Below, in pieces: positions 10,715 through 20,243 of a stretch of DNA of 49,033 nt (the stretch's first letter is position 1; each line of letters begins with the position of its first letter). This DNA is from an uncultured Tolumonas sp. (GTDB taxonomy: Bacteria; Pseudomonadota; Gammaproteobacteria; Enterobacterales; Aeromonadaceae). Made by a program: the position numbers and the translations under genes. The notes under the pieces were generated by a model. That model was given only the letters and a program-made list of their open reading frames with translations. It did not search any database and was not told where the DNA came from. The stretch covers positions 1 to 49,033 of the forward strand of contig CALMKU010000305.1 of assembly GCA_937866945.1 (NCBI GenBank), in the 5' to 3' direction.

Positions 10715-11722
10715 TTAGTGACTCAGTTCACCGCGTAAATCTTGCTGCATCAATGTTCTCATCTGCTCAGATGTCAGCGGTTGACTCAACAGGAAATGTA
10801 ATTTGGCGAGAGCTGCTTCGGTGGTCATATCAAAACCGGATAACACACCGGCATCCGCCAGTGCATTGCCGGTTGCGTAACCGCCCATATTCACTTTGCC
10901 GCGCAGACACTGGCTGAGATTCACGATCAGCACGCCACGTTCTGATGCTTCGCGTAACAGTTTGAGCATGGTTGGATTTTGTGGCGCGTTGCCAACACCG
11001 TACGTTAATAAAATCAATGCTTTCACTGGTTGCAGCAGAATGTTGGCAATTACGTCTACTGAAATACCAGGGTACAACGTCACCACACCGATTGGCTGTG
11101 GTTGAATCGAATGCATTTTCAGCGGCTTATCACTAAGTTCTGCGGGTTTACCGGCATTCCATTCAATATGAATACCCGCATCTAAAAGTGGCGGAAAATC
11201 TGGTGAGTCAAAAGCATGAAAACCATCGGCATGTACCTTGGTGCTGCGGTTGCCGCGAAACAGCTGATTATTGAAATACAGGGTCACTTCCTGCACCGGG
11301 TAATTCGCCGCAATATACAGCGAATCCAGCAAATTCTGCTGTCCGTCAGAGCGCAATTCCGCCAGTGGGATCTGCGAGCCGGTGATGATGACCGGTTTAT
11401 GCAGATCTTCCAACATGAACGACAGCGCGGATGCGGTATATGACATGGTGTCGGTACCGTGTAATACCACAAAGCCATCGAAATCGTTGTAGTGATCGCG
11501 AATATCTTCCGCAATACGTTGCCAGTCGGCTGGCGTCATATCTGACGAATCGATCAGCGGGCTGTATTCATGGATGGTGTAATCGGGCATCTCTTCCCGA
11601 TGGAACTCCGGCATTCCGGCCAGACAGTTTTCCATAAATCCAGCCTGTGGAATGTAGCCCTGACTGGAACGTTGCATGCCAATAGTGCCGCCTGTGTAGG
11701 CAATATAAATGCGTTTTTTCAT
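10715..11722 (-). CDS. ansA: L-asparaginase I (cytoplasmic type)
   Basis: The enzyme hydrolyses asparagine to aspartate and ammonia. Its 335 residues match the type I family (E. coli 338). The nucleophilic threonine T13 sits in YTGGTIG, and the second catalytic set T90-D91 (HGTDTM) with K162 is intact. There is no signal peptide, which separates it from periplasmic type II. It lies just downstream of sppA on the same strand, the E. coli arrangement. The sppA terminator lies between them, and the ribosome-binding site is weak (AAGG 12 bases upstream). Confidence 0.95.
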   Translation of the reverse strand: MKKRIYIAYTGGTIGMQRSSQGYIPQAGFMENCLAGMPEFHREEMPDYTIHEYSPLIDSSDMTPADWQRIAEDIRDHYNDFDGFVVLHGTDTMSYTASALSFMLEDLHKPVIITGSQIPLAELRSDGQQNLLDSLYIAANYPVQEVTLYFNNQLFRGNRSTKVHADGFHAFDSPDFPPLLDAGIHIEWNAGKPAELSDKPLKMHSIQPQPIGVVTLYPGISVDVIANILLQPVKALILLTYGVGNAPQNPTMLKLLREASERGVLIVNLSQCLRGKVNMGGYATGNALADAGVLSGFDMTTEAALAKLHFLLSQPLTSEQMRTLMQQDLRGELSH

Positions 11723-11740
11723 CTGAGAATAACCTTTGCG

Positions 11741-11766
11741 TTTAAAACAGAGGGGCGAGCCCCTCT
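11741..11766 (-). terminator. terminator of sppA
   Basis: A perfect 7-bp GC-rich stem (11749-11755 with 11760-11766) with a four-base loop is followed on the minus strand by GTTTTAAA. It begins one base after the sppA stop codon. Confidence 0.65.
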
Positions 11767-11767
11767 A

Positions 11768-13615
11768 CTACTGACAAACCGGACAATAACTGTAGATCCC
11801 TTGTGGATCTTGTAATGCAGTAAGTGGCTGCAAAGCCTGATTGCTGGCTTTCCACCACTGTAAGGCGACACTGCCTAAAGCGGAATGTGTCACCGATGCT
11901 GGCAGCAGCTCCGCACTTTGATCAAACAGCTCACGGAGTAATTTATCTTTGGCGGAAAGCTCTGGTTCAATTAACTTAACCTGATAGTCAGTCAATTTAG
12001 CCAGTTTACCGGCCTCAGCGGTTGCTTGAGTTAGATCACCTAATGTATCTACTAAACCCAGTTTTTTGGCATCGGTGCCTACCCATACTCGACCTTGCGC
12101 GATTTTATCGACCTGATCAGGGGTCATACCGCGACCTTCAGCGACCAGATCCAGAAAGCGCTGATAGGTATTTTCGACATTCATTTGCACGATCTGTTTG
12201 ATGTGTTCAGGTAAGGGCTGTGCCGGGCTGATACCGGTAAAATCGGTAGTACCAAGCCCATCGGTATGCACACCCAAGGCATTTAGTGCTTTATCGGCGG
12301 TCAGGAACATACCGAACACACCAATTGAGCCTGTGATGGTAGAGGGCTCCGCGAAAATCTTATCGGCATCGGCTGCAATCCAGTAACCTCCCGATGCTGC
12401 CGTGCTGCCCATCGACACCACCAATGTTTTACCACTCGCCTTGAATGCCAGCAGAGCAGTACGAATTTGATCCGCCGCAAAGGCACTGCCGCCAGGGCTA
12501 TCAATACGTAATACCAAGGCTTTGATATCTTCGTCGTACATTGCATCACGGATCTGTTTCGCCAGTGCTTCACCGCCGATAGTGCCGGGTTGATTATCTG
12601 CATCGACGATTGTGCCTGCTGCAACCAATAAACCGATTTGAGGTTTGTTGGCTTGCTGTTTATAACGTGCAGGCAGGGTGTGTAAATAATCAGTCAGTGC
12701 AATGCTGCGGAAATCATGGCCGTCTTTACCGGCAAAATTCTGAATGGTTTCGATGGTTTCATCATAGGTCGACAGCTCATCAACTAAACCCTGGTCGAGA
12801 GCATATTGCGCCGCATTTCCTTCCGCTTTAGTTAAACGAGCCAATACCTGTTCTTTGTTGGGGGAAACGGCATCTGCTGGTATGTGTCGTGCGGCACTGA
12901 CATTGTCTACATATTGCTGCCATAGCACGTTCAGCCAGCGTTGATTGGCTTCGCGGGCTTCTGGCGACATATCGTCGCGAATGTAAGGCTCTACAAACGA
13001 TTTATAAGTACCGACGCGGAATACGTGCGGGGTTAGATTGAATTTATCCAAGGCCGATTTGAAATACAGGGTATATAAGCCAAGCCCCTGAATAGCCACC
13101 GCACCGGCTGGATTGAGCAGAATCGTATCTGCGTGTGACGCCAGCAGATATTGGTGCTGTTGATAAAAACTGCCAACGGCGACCACTGGCTTTTTACTTT
13201 GACGGAAGTCATCCAGCGCTTGCGTGATGGTGAGTAATTTACCAATACTGGCGGTTTCCAGATCAGCAGTTTTCAGCACAATCCCCTTAACGTGCGGATC
13301 TTGTTTGGCCTGTTGAATGGCATAGACCACATCGCCGACAGCGATCTCACGGGGTTGGTCTTTATCCGCCAGCCACTTTTCCATCAGCTGATCTGCTGGG
13401 TTGGGTGTGGACGGCTGTTCAACTAATTTACCGGCCAGATCGAGAACCAATGCACCTTCCTGAATGGTCGTTTCAGGCGTTTCTTCTCGAAGCCCGATCA
13501 CGATCGCCAGAACAATGGCGATAAAAATTAGATTGATCAACAGCAATCGGGTGAAGTTGATGATCCGCCATAGCGAACGGAAAAACCATTTAATACTGCG
13601 AAACAGAAAACGCAT
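11768..13615 (-). CDS. sppA: signal peptide peptidase / protease IV
   Basis: SppA is an inner-membrane serine protease that degrades cleaved signal peptides. I place the start at 13615 (MRFLFRS...), giving 615 residues against 618 in E. coli. The longer open frame adds 17 residues unlike the family. GGGA sits eight bases before this ATG. One N-terminal membrane segment spans about residues 22-42. The Ser/Lys dyad of long-form SppA is visible: K205 in GTYKSFVEPY (N-terminal half) and S408 in AASGGYW (C-terminal half). ydjA is divergent, as in E. coli. Confidence 0.94.
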   Translation of the reverse strand: MRFLFRSIKWFFRSLWRIINFTRLLLINLIFIAIVLAIVIGLREETPETTIQEGALVLDLAGKLVEQPSTPNPADQLMEKWLADKDQPREIAVGDVVYAIQQAKQDPHVKGIVLKTADLETASIGKLLTITQALDDFRQSKKPVVAVGSFYQQHQYLLASHADTILLNPAGAVAIQGLGLYTLYFKSALDKFNLTPHVFRVGTYKSFVEPYIRDDMSPEAREANQRWLNVLWQQYVDNVSAARHIPADAVSPNKEQVLARLTKAEGNAAQYALDQGLVDELSTYDETIETIQNFAGKDGHDFRSIALTDYLHTLPARYKQQANKPQIGLLVAAGTIVDADNQPGTIGGEALAKQIRDAMYDEDIKALVLRIDSPGGSAFAADQIRTALLAFKASGKTLVVSMGSTAASGGYWIAADADKIFAEPSTITGSIGVFGMFLTADKALNALGVHTDGLGTTDFTGISPAQPLPEHIKQIVQMNVENTYQRFLDLVAEGRGMTPDQVDKIAQGRVWVGTDAKKLGLVDTLGDLTQATAEAGKLAKLTDYQVKLIEPELSAKDKLLRELFDQSAELLPASVTHSALGSVALQWWKASNQALQPLTALQDPQGIYSYCPVCQ

Positions 13616-13770
13616 GCAATAATTCCCGTAAGAGTTTAATAACGACATTATGCGAATAGTTGGCATAGATTACTACGCATCCGCAGCTTAGAGCGATCTT
13701 TGATGCAACAATCCGTCGAGATCCTGTGCTATGGTTGTAAACATAACGTTAACAAACAATGAGAAACGAT

Positions 13771-14325
13771 ATGAATCAGGCAGGATTACATTTGTTACTG
13801 ACGCGCTCATCTTGTGGCTTGTTACAAGCGCCGGCACCGAGTGGTGATGTTCTTGAACATATTTTACAAGCTGGATTACGTTCTCCCGATCATGGTCATT
13901 TGCAACCATTTCAGTTTTTACTGGCGGAAGGCGAAGGTTTGCAACGCTTAGGTCGGTTGCTGGCCGCAAGTGCCAAGCAAGATGGTGCGACTGACGAGCT
14001 GATTGAACGCGCAGAACAGATGCCATTACGGGCGCCGATGGTGATCACGGTGGTGGCTAAAGTGCAGCCGCATAATAAAGTGCCGGAATTTGAGCAGCAT
14101 TTATCAGCGGGTTGTGCGGTGATGGCAATGCAAATGGCGGCACAAGCGCAGGGCTTTGGTGGTATGTGGCGTTCCGGCCCATTGATGTATTCGCGTGCTT
14201 TACATGAAGCATTGGGGCTGGCAGAACAAGATCAGATCGTTGGTTTTCTGTATTTAGGCACTCCGGCCACAGCATTGCGTCAGCCAACGCTGGTGGCGAG
14301 TGCCGATTTTGTCCGTTGGTTATAA
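13771..14325 (+). CDS. ydjA: NAD(P)H nitroreductase, YdjA type
   Basis: A small FMN-dependent nitroreductase-fold protein; the physiological substrate is not established. From the inner ATG at 13771 it has 184 residues (E. coli YdjA 183). GAGAAA lies just upstream, whereas the outer ATG (13759) has no ribosome-binding site. Family blocks seen: RSPDHGHLQPFQF near the N-terminus, and the C-terminal GLAEQDQIVGFLYLGTP. It is divergent from sppA. Its stop is one base from that of yfbR, so the two convergent genes share no room for a terminator. Confidence 0.9.
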   Translation: MNQAGLHLLLTRSSCGLLQAPAPSGDVLEHILQAGLRSPDHGHLQPFQFLLAEGEGLQRLGRLLAASAKQDGATDELIERAEQMPLRAPMVITVVAKVQPHNKVPEFEQHLSAGCAVMAMQMAAQAQGFGGMWRSGPLMYSRALHEALGLAEQDQIVGFLYLGTPATALRQPTLVASADFVRWL

Positions 14326-14326
14326 C

Positions 14327-14944
14327 TTAGTTATTGCCGCTGCTCATCTCATCCAGCGTCAATGAAAAGCTCGGGATAAATACATCAATAAAATACTGCA
14401 CGGCTGGTGTCATGCGCTCTTCAAGCATGCTTTCCAGCCGGCGTTTGGCCAGCACAAACTCTTTATTTCCCGCTGCAATCTCTTCCAGACATTTAATGTA
14501 AGCACACAAGGTATCCGCTGCTTTGACCACTTTGGCAGATTCGGCATCCTGATGTTCGGTATCCAGCAACGTTTGATAATCTTCGATAAATTCATCAGGC
14601 AGCAGAGATAACAGCTGCTGTTCTGCCAGTTTTTCGATCTTCTTATATTCCGAGGCAATGGCATTATTTTGGTATTTCACCGGCGTTGGCAGATCGCCGG
14701 TGATAATTTCGGTGGCATCGTGGAACATTGCCATCAACGCAATATGGGCAGCATCCAATTGTGTATTAAATTTACGATTACTGATCAACGCCAAGGCATG
14801 CGCCACCATCGCCACTTGCAGGCTGTGTTCACTGATATTTTCCTTTTGGATATTGCGCATCAGCGGCCAGCGGTAGATCAGTTTCATGCGTGATAACTGG
14901 GCGAAAAAATGGCTGGTGGAGATTGACGATTCACTGGAGGACAT
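14327..14944 (-). CDS. yfbR: 5'-deoxynucleotidase, HD domain
   Basis: YfbR dephosphorylates deoxyribonucleoside 5'-monophosphates. The 205-residue protein carries the HD-domain metal set H40 (SEHSLQVA), H75-D76 (FHDATE) and D144 (AADTLCAY). It also has the GDLPTPVKY block. It is about six residues longer at the N-terminus than E. coli YfbR (199), and the ribosome-binding site is weak, so the exact start is uncertain. It lies downstream of alaA as in E. coli, but a strong terminator separates them. Confidence 0.93.
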   Translation of the reverse strand: MSSSESSISTSHFFAQLSRMKLIYRWPLMRNIQKENISEHSLQVAMVAHALALISNRKFNTQLDAAHIALMAMFHDATEIITGDLPTPVKYQNNAIASEYKKIEKLAEQQLLSLLPDEFIEDYQTLLDTEHQDAESAKVVKAADTLCAYIKCLEEIAAGNKEFVLAKRRLESMLEERMTPAVQYFIDVFIPSFSLTLDEMSSGNN

Positions 14945-14983
14945 AACATGTGGCTCGCAAAGGCAGGTGTGCTACATAGATAA

Positions 14984-15015
14984 CAAAAAAAAATGGCGAC
15001 CTTCAAGTCGCCATT
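14984..15015 (-). terminator. terminator of alaA
   Basis: A stem of eight or nine base pairs (ATGGCGAC 14993-15000 with 15007-15014) and a six-base loop is followed on the minus strand by a run of nine Ts. It starts just after the alaA stop. Confidence 0.92.
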
Positions 15016-15020
15016 GCAAA

Positions 15021-16235
15021 TTATTGTTTGTAGGTTTTCAGGAAGCGGGCCAAACGGCCGATCGCATCTTGTAATTGCTCTTCCGCAGGCAGGAAGACGA
15101 TACGGAAGTGATCCGGTGTTGGCCAGTTAAAGCCGGTACCCTGCACAATCAGCATTTTTTCCTGCTGCAGCAGATCAAAGACCATCTTCTGGTCATCTTT
15201 GATCGGATAAACCTTCGGATCCATGCGCGGGAACATATACATCGCGCCTTTTGGTTTCACGCAAGAAATACCCGGAATATTGTTCAGCAGTTCCCAGGCC
15301 AGATCGCGTTGTTTGCGCAGACGTCCACCAGGCAGGATCAGCTCGTTAATGCTCTGATAACCACCAAGGGCGGTTTGAATGGCAAACTGCATTGGCACGT
15401 TGGCACACAACCGCATCGAAGCCAGCATTTCTAAGCCCTCAATGTAACCACGGGCGTGCTGTTTCGGGCCGCTGACCATCATCCAGCCTTGGCGGAAACC
15501 ACAGGCACGATAGGCTTTTGACAAACCATTGAAAGTAACCACTAAGACGTCATCGCACAGGGTACAAATACTATGATGGGCAATGTCGTCATAAATGATT
15601 TTGTCGTAGATCTCATCGGCGAAAATGATCAGATTGTTCTGACGGGCAATTTCAATGACTTCTAACAGAAATTCGGTGCTATACACCGCGCCAGTTGGGT
15701 TGTTCGGGTTGATCAGCACAATGCCGCGCGTGCGCGGTGTGATTTTCGCTTTGATATCATCCAGATCAGGATACCAATCAGCCTGTTCGTCACAGATATA
15801 ATGCACTGGGCGGCCACCGGATAAAGTCACGGCAGCAGTCCACAGTGGGTAATCTGGCGCAGGCACTAACAGTTCATCACCGTTGTTCAGCAATGCCTGC
15901 ATCGACATGACGATCAGTTCGCTGGCGCCGTTGCCGATGTAGATGTCATCCACATCCGCTTTGCGCAGACCTTTCTGCTGATAATACTGGGCAATGGCTT
16001 TACGTGGGGCGAATAACCCCTTGGAATCGCAGTAACCCTGACCCTGATGCATGTTGACGATAACATCTTTGATCACTTCTTCCGGGGCATCAAAGCCAAA
16101 GGAGGCCGGGTTACCGATGTTCAGTTTTAGAATGCGATGGCCTTCGTCTTCCAGACGACGGGCTTCTTTATGGACTGGACCGCGAATGTCGTAACAGACG
16201 TTGTCCAGCTTGTGTGATTTCTCAATAAGTGACAT
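15021..16235 (-). CDS. alaA: glutamate-pyruvate aminotransferase
   Basis: AlaA makes alanine from pyruvate and glutamate with a PLP cofactor. Starting at the inner ATG (16235, MSLIEKS) it has 404 residues, matching E. coli (405) from the first residue on. The PLP lysine is K240 in NGLSKAYR. NPNNPTGAVY (177-186), ADEIYDKI (206-213) and the C-terminal DHFRIV block are typical. Upstream of the start is only a weak GAGG. It precedes yfbR on the same strand as in enterobacteria. Confidence 0.95.
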   Translation of the reverse strand: MSLIEKSHKLDNVCYDIRGPVHKEARRLEDEGHRILKLNIGNPASFGFDAPEEVIKDVIVNMHQGQGYCDSKGLFAPRKAIAQYYQQKGLRKADVDDIYIGNGASELIVMSMQALLNNGDELLVPAPDYPLWTAAVTLSGGRPVHYICDEQADWYPDLDDIKAKITPRTRGIVLINPNNPTGAVYSTEFLLEVIEIARQNNLIIFADEIYDKIIYDDIAHHSICTLCDDVLVVTFNGLSKAYRACGFRQGWMMVSGPKQHARGYIEGLEMLASMRLCANVPMQFAIQTALGGYQSINELILPGGRLRKQRDLAWELLNNIPGISCVKPKGAMYMFPRMDPKVYPIKDDQKMVFDLLQQEKMLIVQGTGFNWPTPDHFRIVFLPAEEQLQDAIGRLARFLKTYKQ

Positions 16236-16407
16236 GACTACAACGCGCCTCTGCAATACTTGCGGGAGAACCGACAGACGGGCTGGCTCCCAGGGCGTCT
16301 ATTGTTCTCCATATGCGATACTAACTCAATGGAATTTGTCGGTTTTTTCTTCTGACACTTAGCCAATAAGTTCAGATGTAAAAGTTTAATATTCTTACAT
16401 TTTGCCG

Positions 16408-17862
16408 TTATTCGGTTATTTCTATCGGTGCTTCACGGTAAATCTGCTCTAATATCTGCCGTTCAAACTTGTAATGAGGAGATGCGATCCGGTGCGCTTT
16501 GAGTGCCTGACGCACGGATGGTGGGAACGTTAAGCCATTGGTCATCAGTACAAAGGCCTTTCTTTTACCCGATGCGGTTGTGATAAAGCCCGCCAGATTA
16601 GACACATTTTGCAGCGTACCGGTTTTTGCCGTGACATTTTTGACCAGTGGTGGATTTTGCACACTGCCGCGTGAACCTAAGGTTCCGCTCATGCCGGCAA
16701 CCGGAAGTAAACCGATCAACTGTAATTGATCATCATGCTGGGCCATATAATCCAGCACTTGCAGCATTTGTTTCGCGGTGATCAGATTGTGTGCCGATAA
16801 GCCAGAACCATCTGCCAACAACGCCGAGCCTAAATCGATGCCGGCTTTATTTTTCAGTATGCCGCGTACCGCATCAGCACCAGCAGCATAACTGGCAGCA
16901 CGGTTCAGATAATAGTGGCCCAGTGCTCGGGAAAGACTGTCTGCAATCAGGTTGTCTGATTTTTTCAGCATGCGATCGAGCAGTTTTTTTAGTGGGGCAG
17001 ATGGCACGTGTGCCAGCTCAACCAAATTGTCCGGCACATGGCGTACGGCTTTAACTTGTCCGGTCAGATTGACATCAGCACGTTTGGCCGCCCAAGAGAC
17101 TAACTGCACACCCCATGCGGTCGGATCGGTGATAGCGAAGCTTAACGGCCAAGGGGTGCCGACTTGTTGTGGGATACAGCCGGTCAGATGATAGTTGTTA
17201 CTGGAATTCATATCGACGCGCAGGTCACAGCCGGAATAATACTCCTGCTGTGTAACAACCCGCGCTTCACTGGTGATCGTGATCGGTTGTCCGGCTGGAA
17301 TGATAGGCTCTGCAATCGCACCGAGCTGATCAGCTTTAAGCTGAGCAAAGACACAGTTGCGATCAATTACCACCGCAGAGGCGGGGGCCGTAAAGCAGAT
17401 CGGTAAATCGTTCCATGACCAGCCATCGCCATGGTCGTAACCACCGTAACCACTGACATCCAACAGAATGTCACCCTCTATCTGGGTGATTTTTTGCTGT
17501 TTCAGATAGGCGAGTAAGTTAACTAATGTCTGACGTGTCAGATCAGGCGCACCATCAAATTGCAGTACCAGATCACCTTTTAGTACCCCATTCTGGATCG
17601 CACCTTGAGGTGCCAGCATGCGAGTCTTAAACTGCCAGTCAGGGCCAAAATAGAGTGTTGCTGCCAACGCAGTGAGTAATTTTTGTGTCGATGCCGGGAT
17701 CATGAAGGTATCACCGTGATACGCGGCAACAGAGGTTGATCCTGGTTCTTTGAATGCCAGCGCGATACGGCTGCCTTCCGGCACCGGAATCGCGGCTTGA
17801 ACAGAGCCAACTGCAAACGCAGCAGAAAAGAACAGTAATGCAGAGGCAAAGAATTTCGGCAT
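16408..17862 (-). CDS. dacB: D-alanyl-D-alanine carboxypeptidase/endopeptidase (PBP4)
   Basis: DacB trims and cleaves peptidoglycan cross-links in the periplasm. The ATG at 17862 gives 484 residues (E. coli 477) and begins with a signal peptide (MPKFFASALLFF..., likely cut after VQA at residue 23). The frame can be extended five codons to a TTG, but this has no better support. The three penicillin-binding motifs are present: S58-T-Q-K61, S302-D-N304 and K413-T-G415. The large insert between the first two motifs is typical of class C1 enzymes. It is divergent from fabV. Confidence 0.94.
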   Translation of the reverse strand: MPKFFASALLFFSAAFAVGSVQAAIPVPEGSRIALAFKEPGSTSVAAYHGDTFMIPASTQKLLTALAATLYFGPDWQFKTRMLAPQGAIQNGVLKGDLVLQFDGAPDLTRQTLVNLLAYLKQQKITQIEGDILLDVSGYGGYDHGDGWSWNDLPICFTAPASAVVIDRNCVFAQLKADQLGAIAEPIIPAGQPITITSEARVVTQQEYYSGCDLRVDMNSSNNYHLTGCIPQQVGTPWPLSFAITDPTAWGVQLVSWAAKRADVNLTGQVKAVRHVPDNLVELAHVPSAPLKKLLDRMLKKSDNLIADSLSRALGHYYLNRAASYAAGADAVRGILKNKAGIDLGSALLADGSGLSAHNLITAKQMLQVLDYMAQHDDQLQLIGLLPVAGMSGTLGSRGSVQNPPLVKNVTAKTGTLQNVSNLAGFITTASGKRKAFVLMTNGLTFPPSVRQALKAHRIASPHYKFERQILEQIYREAPIEITE

Positions 17863-18040
17863 AATAAACAATCTCAACAGGGGAAAGCGGAAAGCGTCAT
17901 GTGCCGCTGAACCAGAATTTGTGCAGGCCGATTATAGAGTGCTATCGCGCTGGTGCAACATTCACAACACAAACACAGCAAGATCGGGTATCTTATGCCG
18001 CGATTTTTGCATAGAACCCTTAACCAGGTGAGAACTACCC

Positions 18041-19234
18041 ATGATTATTGCACCGAAAGTCCGTGGCTTTATTTGCACAACTACCCATCCGAGTGGCTGC
18101 GAAGCTAATGTCCGTCAACAGATTGCTTATGTAAAAAGCAAAGGCCAGTTGGCGAATGGTCCAAAACGGGTATTAGTGATTGGTGCATCCACCGGTTACG
18201 GCTTGGCATCGCGTATTACTGCTGCGTTTGGTTCCGGCGCCGCTACTATCGGTGTGTTTTTAGAAAAAGCGGGCACCGATAAGAAGCCTGGCAGTGCAGG
18301 TTGGTACAACTCTGCTGCTTTTGATAAAGCGGCAAAAGAAGCCGGCCTGTATTCCAAAAGCATCAATGGTGATGCGTTTTCTGATGAATGCCGCGCAAAA
18401 GCCATCGAGCTGATCAAAGCGGATCTGGGCCAGGTTGATATGGTGGTTTATTCACTGGCATCACCAGTACGTAAATTACCGGCTACCGGTGAATTGATCC
18501 GTTCTGCACTGAAACCAATTGGTGAGGTGTATCGTGCAACTGCGGTTGACACCAATAAAGATGAACTGATCGAAGCCCAGGTTGAACCTGCGAACGAAGA
18601 AGAAATCGCAAACACCATCAAAGTCATGGGTGGTGAAGACTGGGAACTGTGGATGAACGCCTTAGATCAGGCTGGTGTATTGGCTGATGGCGTAAAAACC
18701 GTTGCGTACAGCTATATCGGCACCGACATTACTTGGCCAATTTACTGGCATGGCACACTGGGCCGCGCGAAAGAAGATCTGGATCGCGCCAGCACCGCGC
18801 TCCGTCAGCAACTGAGCAGCAAACACGGCACCGCGAATGTTGCAGTGCTGAAATCGGTGGTGACACAAGCTTCTGCTGCAATTCCGGTTATGCCGTTGTA
18901 TATCGCTATGTCTTTCAAACTGATGAAAGAGCAGGGCATTCATGAAGGTTGTATCGAACAGATCCAGCGTATGTTCTATACCCGTCTGTTTGATGGTGAG
19001 TTTGTGACAGACGATGCCCAACGTATCCGTATGGACGACTGGGAACTGCGTGAATCAGTACAACAGGCATGCCGTGATCTGTGGCCACAAGTGACTACAG
19101 AAAATCTGCCTGAACTGACCGATTACAAAGGTTATAAAGATGAATTCCTGAAACTGTTCGGTTTCGGTTGGGAAGGTGTTGATTATGATGCGGATGTGAA
19201 CCCAGACATCAACTTTGATGTGGTAACGCTGTAA
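18041..19234 (+). CDS. fabV: enoyl-[acyl-carrier-protein] reductase, FabV type (NADH)
   Basis: FabV reduces trans-2-enoyl-ACP/CoA in the last step of fatty-acid elongation. It is a larger relative of FabI found in Vibrio, Pseudomonas and others, and in known cases tolerant to triclosan. The 397-residue length is right for the family. The Rossmann motif [11 protein letters not shown] (45-55) and the FabV-specific Tyr-X8-Lys pair (Y235 and K244) are present. AGGTGAG precedes the ATG. It is monocistronic, with a clear terminator. No fabI is in the window. Confidence 0.95.
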   Translation: MIIAPKVRGFICTTTHPSGCEANVRQQIAYVKSKGQLANGPKRVLVIGASTGYGLASRITAAFGSGAATIGVFLEKAGTDKKPGSAGWYNSAAFDKAAKEAGLYSKSINGDAFSDECRAKAIELIKADLGQVDMVVYSLASPVRKLPATGELIRSALKPIGEVYRATAVDTNKDELIEAQVEPANEEEIANTIKVMGGEDWELWMNALDQAGVLADGVKTVAYSYIGTDITWPIYWHGTLGRAKEDLDRASTALRQQLSSKHGTANVAVLKSVVTQASAAIPVMPLYIAMSFKLMKEQGIHEGCIEQIQRMFYTRLFDGEFVTDDAQRIRMDDWELRESVQQACRDLWPQVTTENLPELTDYKGYKDEFLKLFGFGWEGVDYDADVNPDINFDVVTL

Positions 19235-19241
19235 ATCACTC

Positions 19242-19268
19242 AAACCCCTCTGCACTGAGGGGTTTTTT
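19242..19268 (+). terminator. terminator of fabV
   Basis: A nine-base-pair stem (19242-19250 with 19257-19265) with a six-base loop is followed by Ts. Confidence 0.9.
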
Positions 19269-19304
19269 ATAAACGGAAATATGTTTTGCCCATTAAATAT
19301 ACTG

Positions 19305-19595
19305 TCACACTTGCCACGATTGGTGCTTAGGGTAGCGAGTATTTAGAAATTCAATTTTTGCCAAATCGTTATCTAAACGTGCCAGTTTTGAGACATCGTC
19401 ATCGGTTAATTCATAAGAATAATAGTTAGTTAATTCCGGATTATTTCGCGTTGTATTGTGTTGCGGATAAGCGTGAACGGCTTCGTTAATCGCCTTCTGT
19501 GAATCAATCGCTTTTACGACATCCACTTTATTTGTTATGGCACTTACTATGGCATAACTTCTTACCGGTGCGCCAACCTCGTCGTTATTCAGCAT
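19305..19595 (-). CDS. hypothetical protein, 96 residues
   Basis: I do not recognise this protein. GAGG lies about five bases before the ATG, which supports translation. It is soluble and charged, without a signal peptide or membrane segment. The last third (ELTDDDVSKLARLDNDLAKI) looks helical. It is the second of two minus-strand short ORFs (the other ends 131 bases upstream) between the fabV terminator and tRNA-Ile2. It could belong to a lineage-specific orphan family. Function unknown. Confidence 0.55.
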   Translation of the reverse strand: MLNNDEVGAPVRSYAIVSAITNKVDVVKAIDSQKAINEAVHAYPQHNTTRNNPELTNYYSYELTDDDVSKLARLDNDLAKIEFLNTRYPKHQSWQV

Positions 19596-19726
19596 ACATC
19601 CCTCGATTTGTCGCGTAAGAAAAGTCTTGTGTAGTTAGGTCTACGCTATAAATAAGAATGGTTCCACTAATAGCTTATAAATGATCGGGTATGTCATAAA
19701 AGTAGCAAGCTAGCAGCAAGATTACG

Positions 19727-20044
19727 TTATTTTATATCGTAAAAATGGCGCGCTTCTAAACCCGAAAAATCAGGGTGTTCTTTACAAGATTCAGCTTTAA
19801 ATTCATGAACTAAGCCAGGAGCGGCCAAAGAGATTACCGGGGATAAATAAAATAGGTAGTCACCATCGGCAGTCATACCTTGGTAATACGCAATTTCATT
19901 TTTATAACCCCGCAGGTAAGTGGCATTTGCGCAAATTTTAACTAAGCCATTTTTAAGTGCGGCCACTGACAACTCTGCTACGCTCAACGGTTGGGCTGAT
20001 GTATCGTGTTCGTCATTTCTGATGATGATTTTATGCCATGACAT
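19727..20044 (-). CDS. hypothetical protein, 105 residues
   Basis: No family recognised. The ATG has a good ribosome-binding site (GGGAG seven bases upstream). The protein is a mixed alpha/beta-looking soluble chain with aromatic-rich segments (KNEIAYYQG, GDYLFYLSP), no signal peptide and no membrane span. It is divergent from the 87-residue ORF. A perfect 12-bp palindrome lies in the shared upstream region. Function unknown. Confidence 0.6.
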   Translation of the reverse strand: MSWHKIIIRNDEHDTSAQPLSVAELSVAALKNGLVKICANATYLRGYKNEIAYYQGMTADGDYLFYLSPVISLAAPGLVHEFKAESCKEHPDFSGLEARHFYDIK

Positions 20045-20116
20045 GGTATGTCTCCCACCCTGAGAACAAAACAGAACCCGCGAGCAAAAAAATGGATATC
20101 TTGAGTTAAGTATATA

Positions 20117-20128
20117 AGTAAATTTACT
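20117..20128. promoter_or_regulatory. 12-bp palindrome, possible operator
   Basis: AGTAAATTTACT is its own reverse complement. It lies 73 bases upstream of the 105-residue ORF, adjacent to a minus-strand TATACT that could be its -10 element. No matching -35 was found. Confidence 0.35.
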
Positions 20129-20201
20129 GACGAAAGTGTTATATGGCTAAATCGCTTAATTCTTGTTGTCACCTTGACTCGCGATTATCATTGCCTACTT
20201 A

Positions 20202-20220
20202 GTTCAGCACTCGGCTGAAC
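20202..20220 (+). other. leader hairpin before the 87-residue ORF
   Basis: The arms GTTCAGC and GCTGAAC form a perfect 7-bp stem with a five-base loop, ending 23 bases before the ATG at 20244. It is not followed by a T-tract, so it is not a terminator. Confidence 0.4.
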
Positions 20221-20243
20221 AGAAGTGAACAACAAGGTATTTT

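Noticed and set aside
19984..20172. 62-codon minus-strand frame overlapping the 105-residue ORF
   Set aside because: No ribosome-binding site, overlaps a better-supported gene, and runs across the likely promoter.
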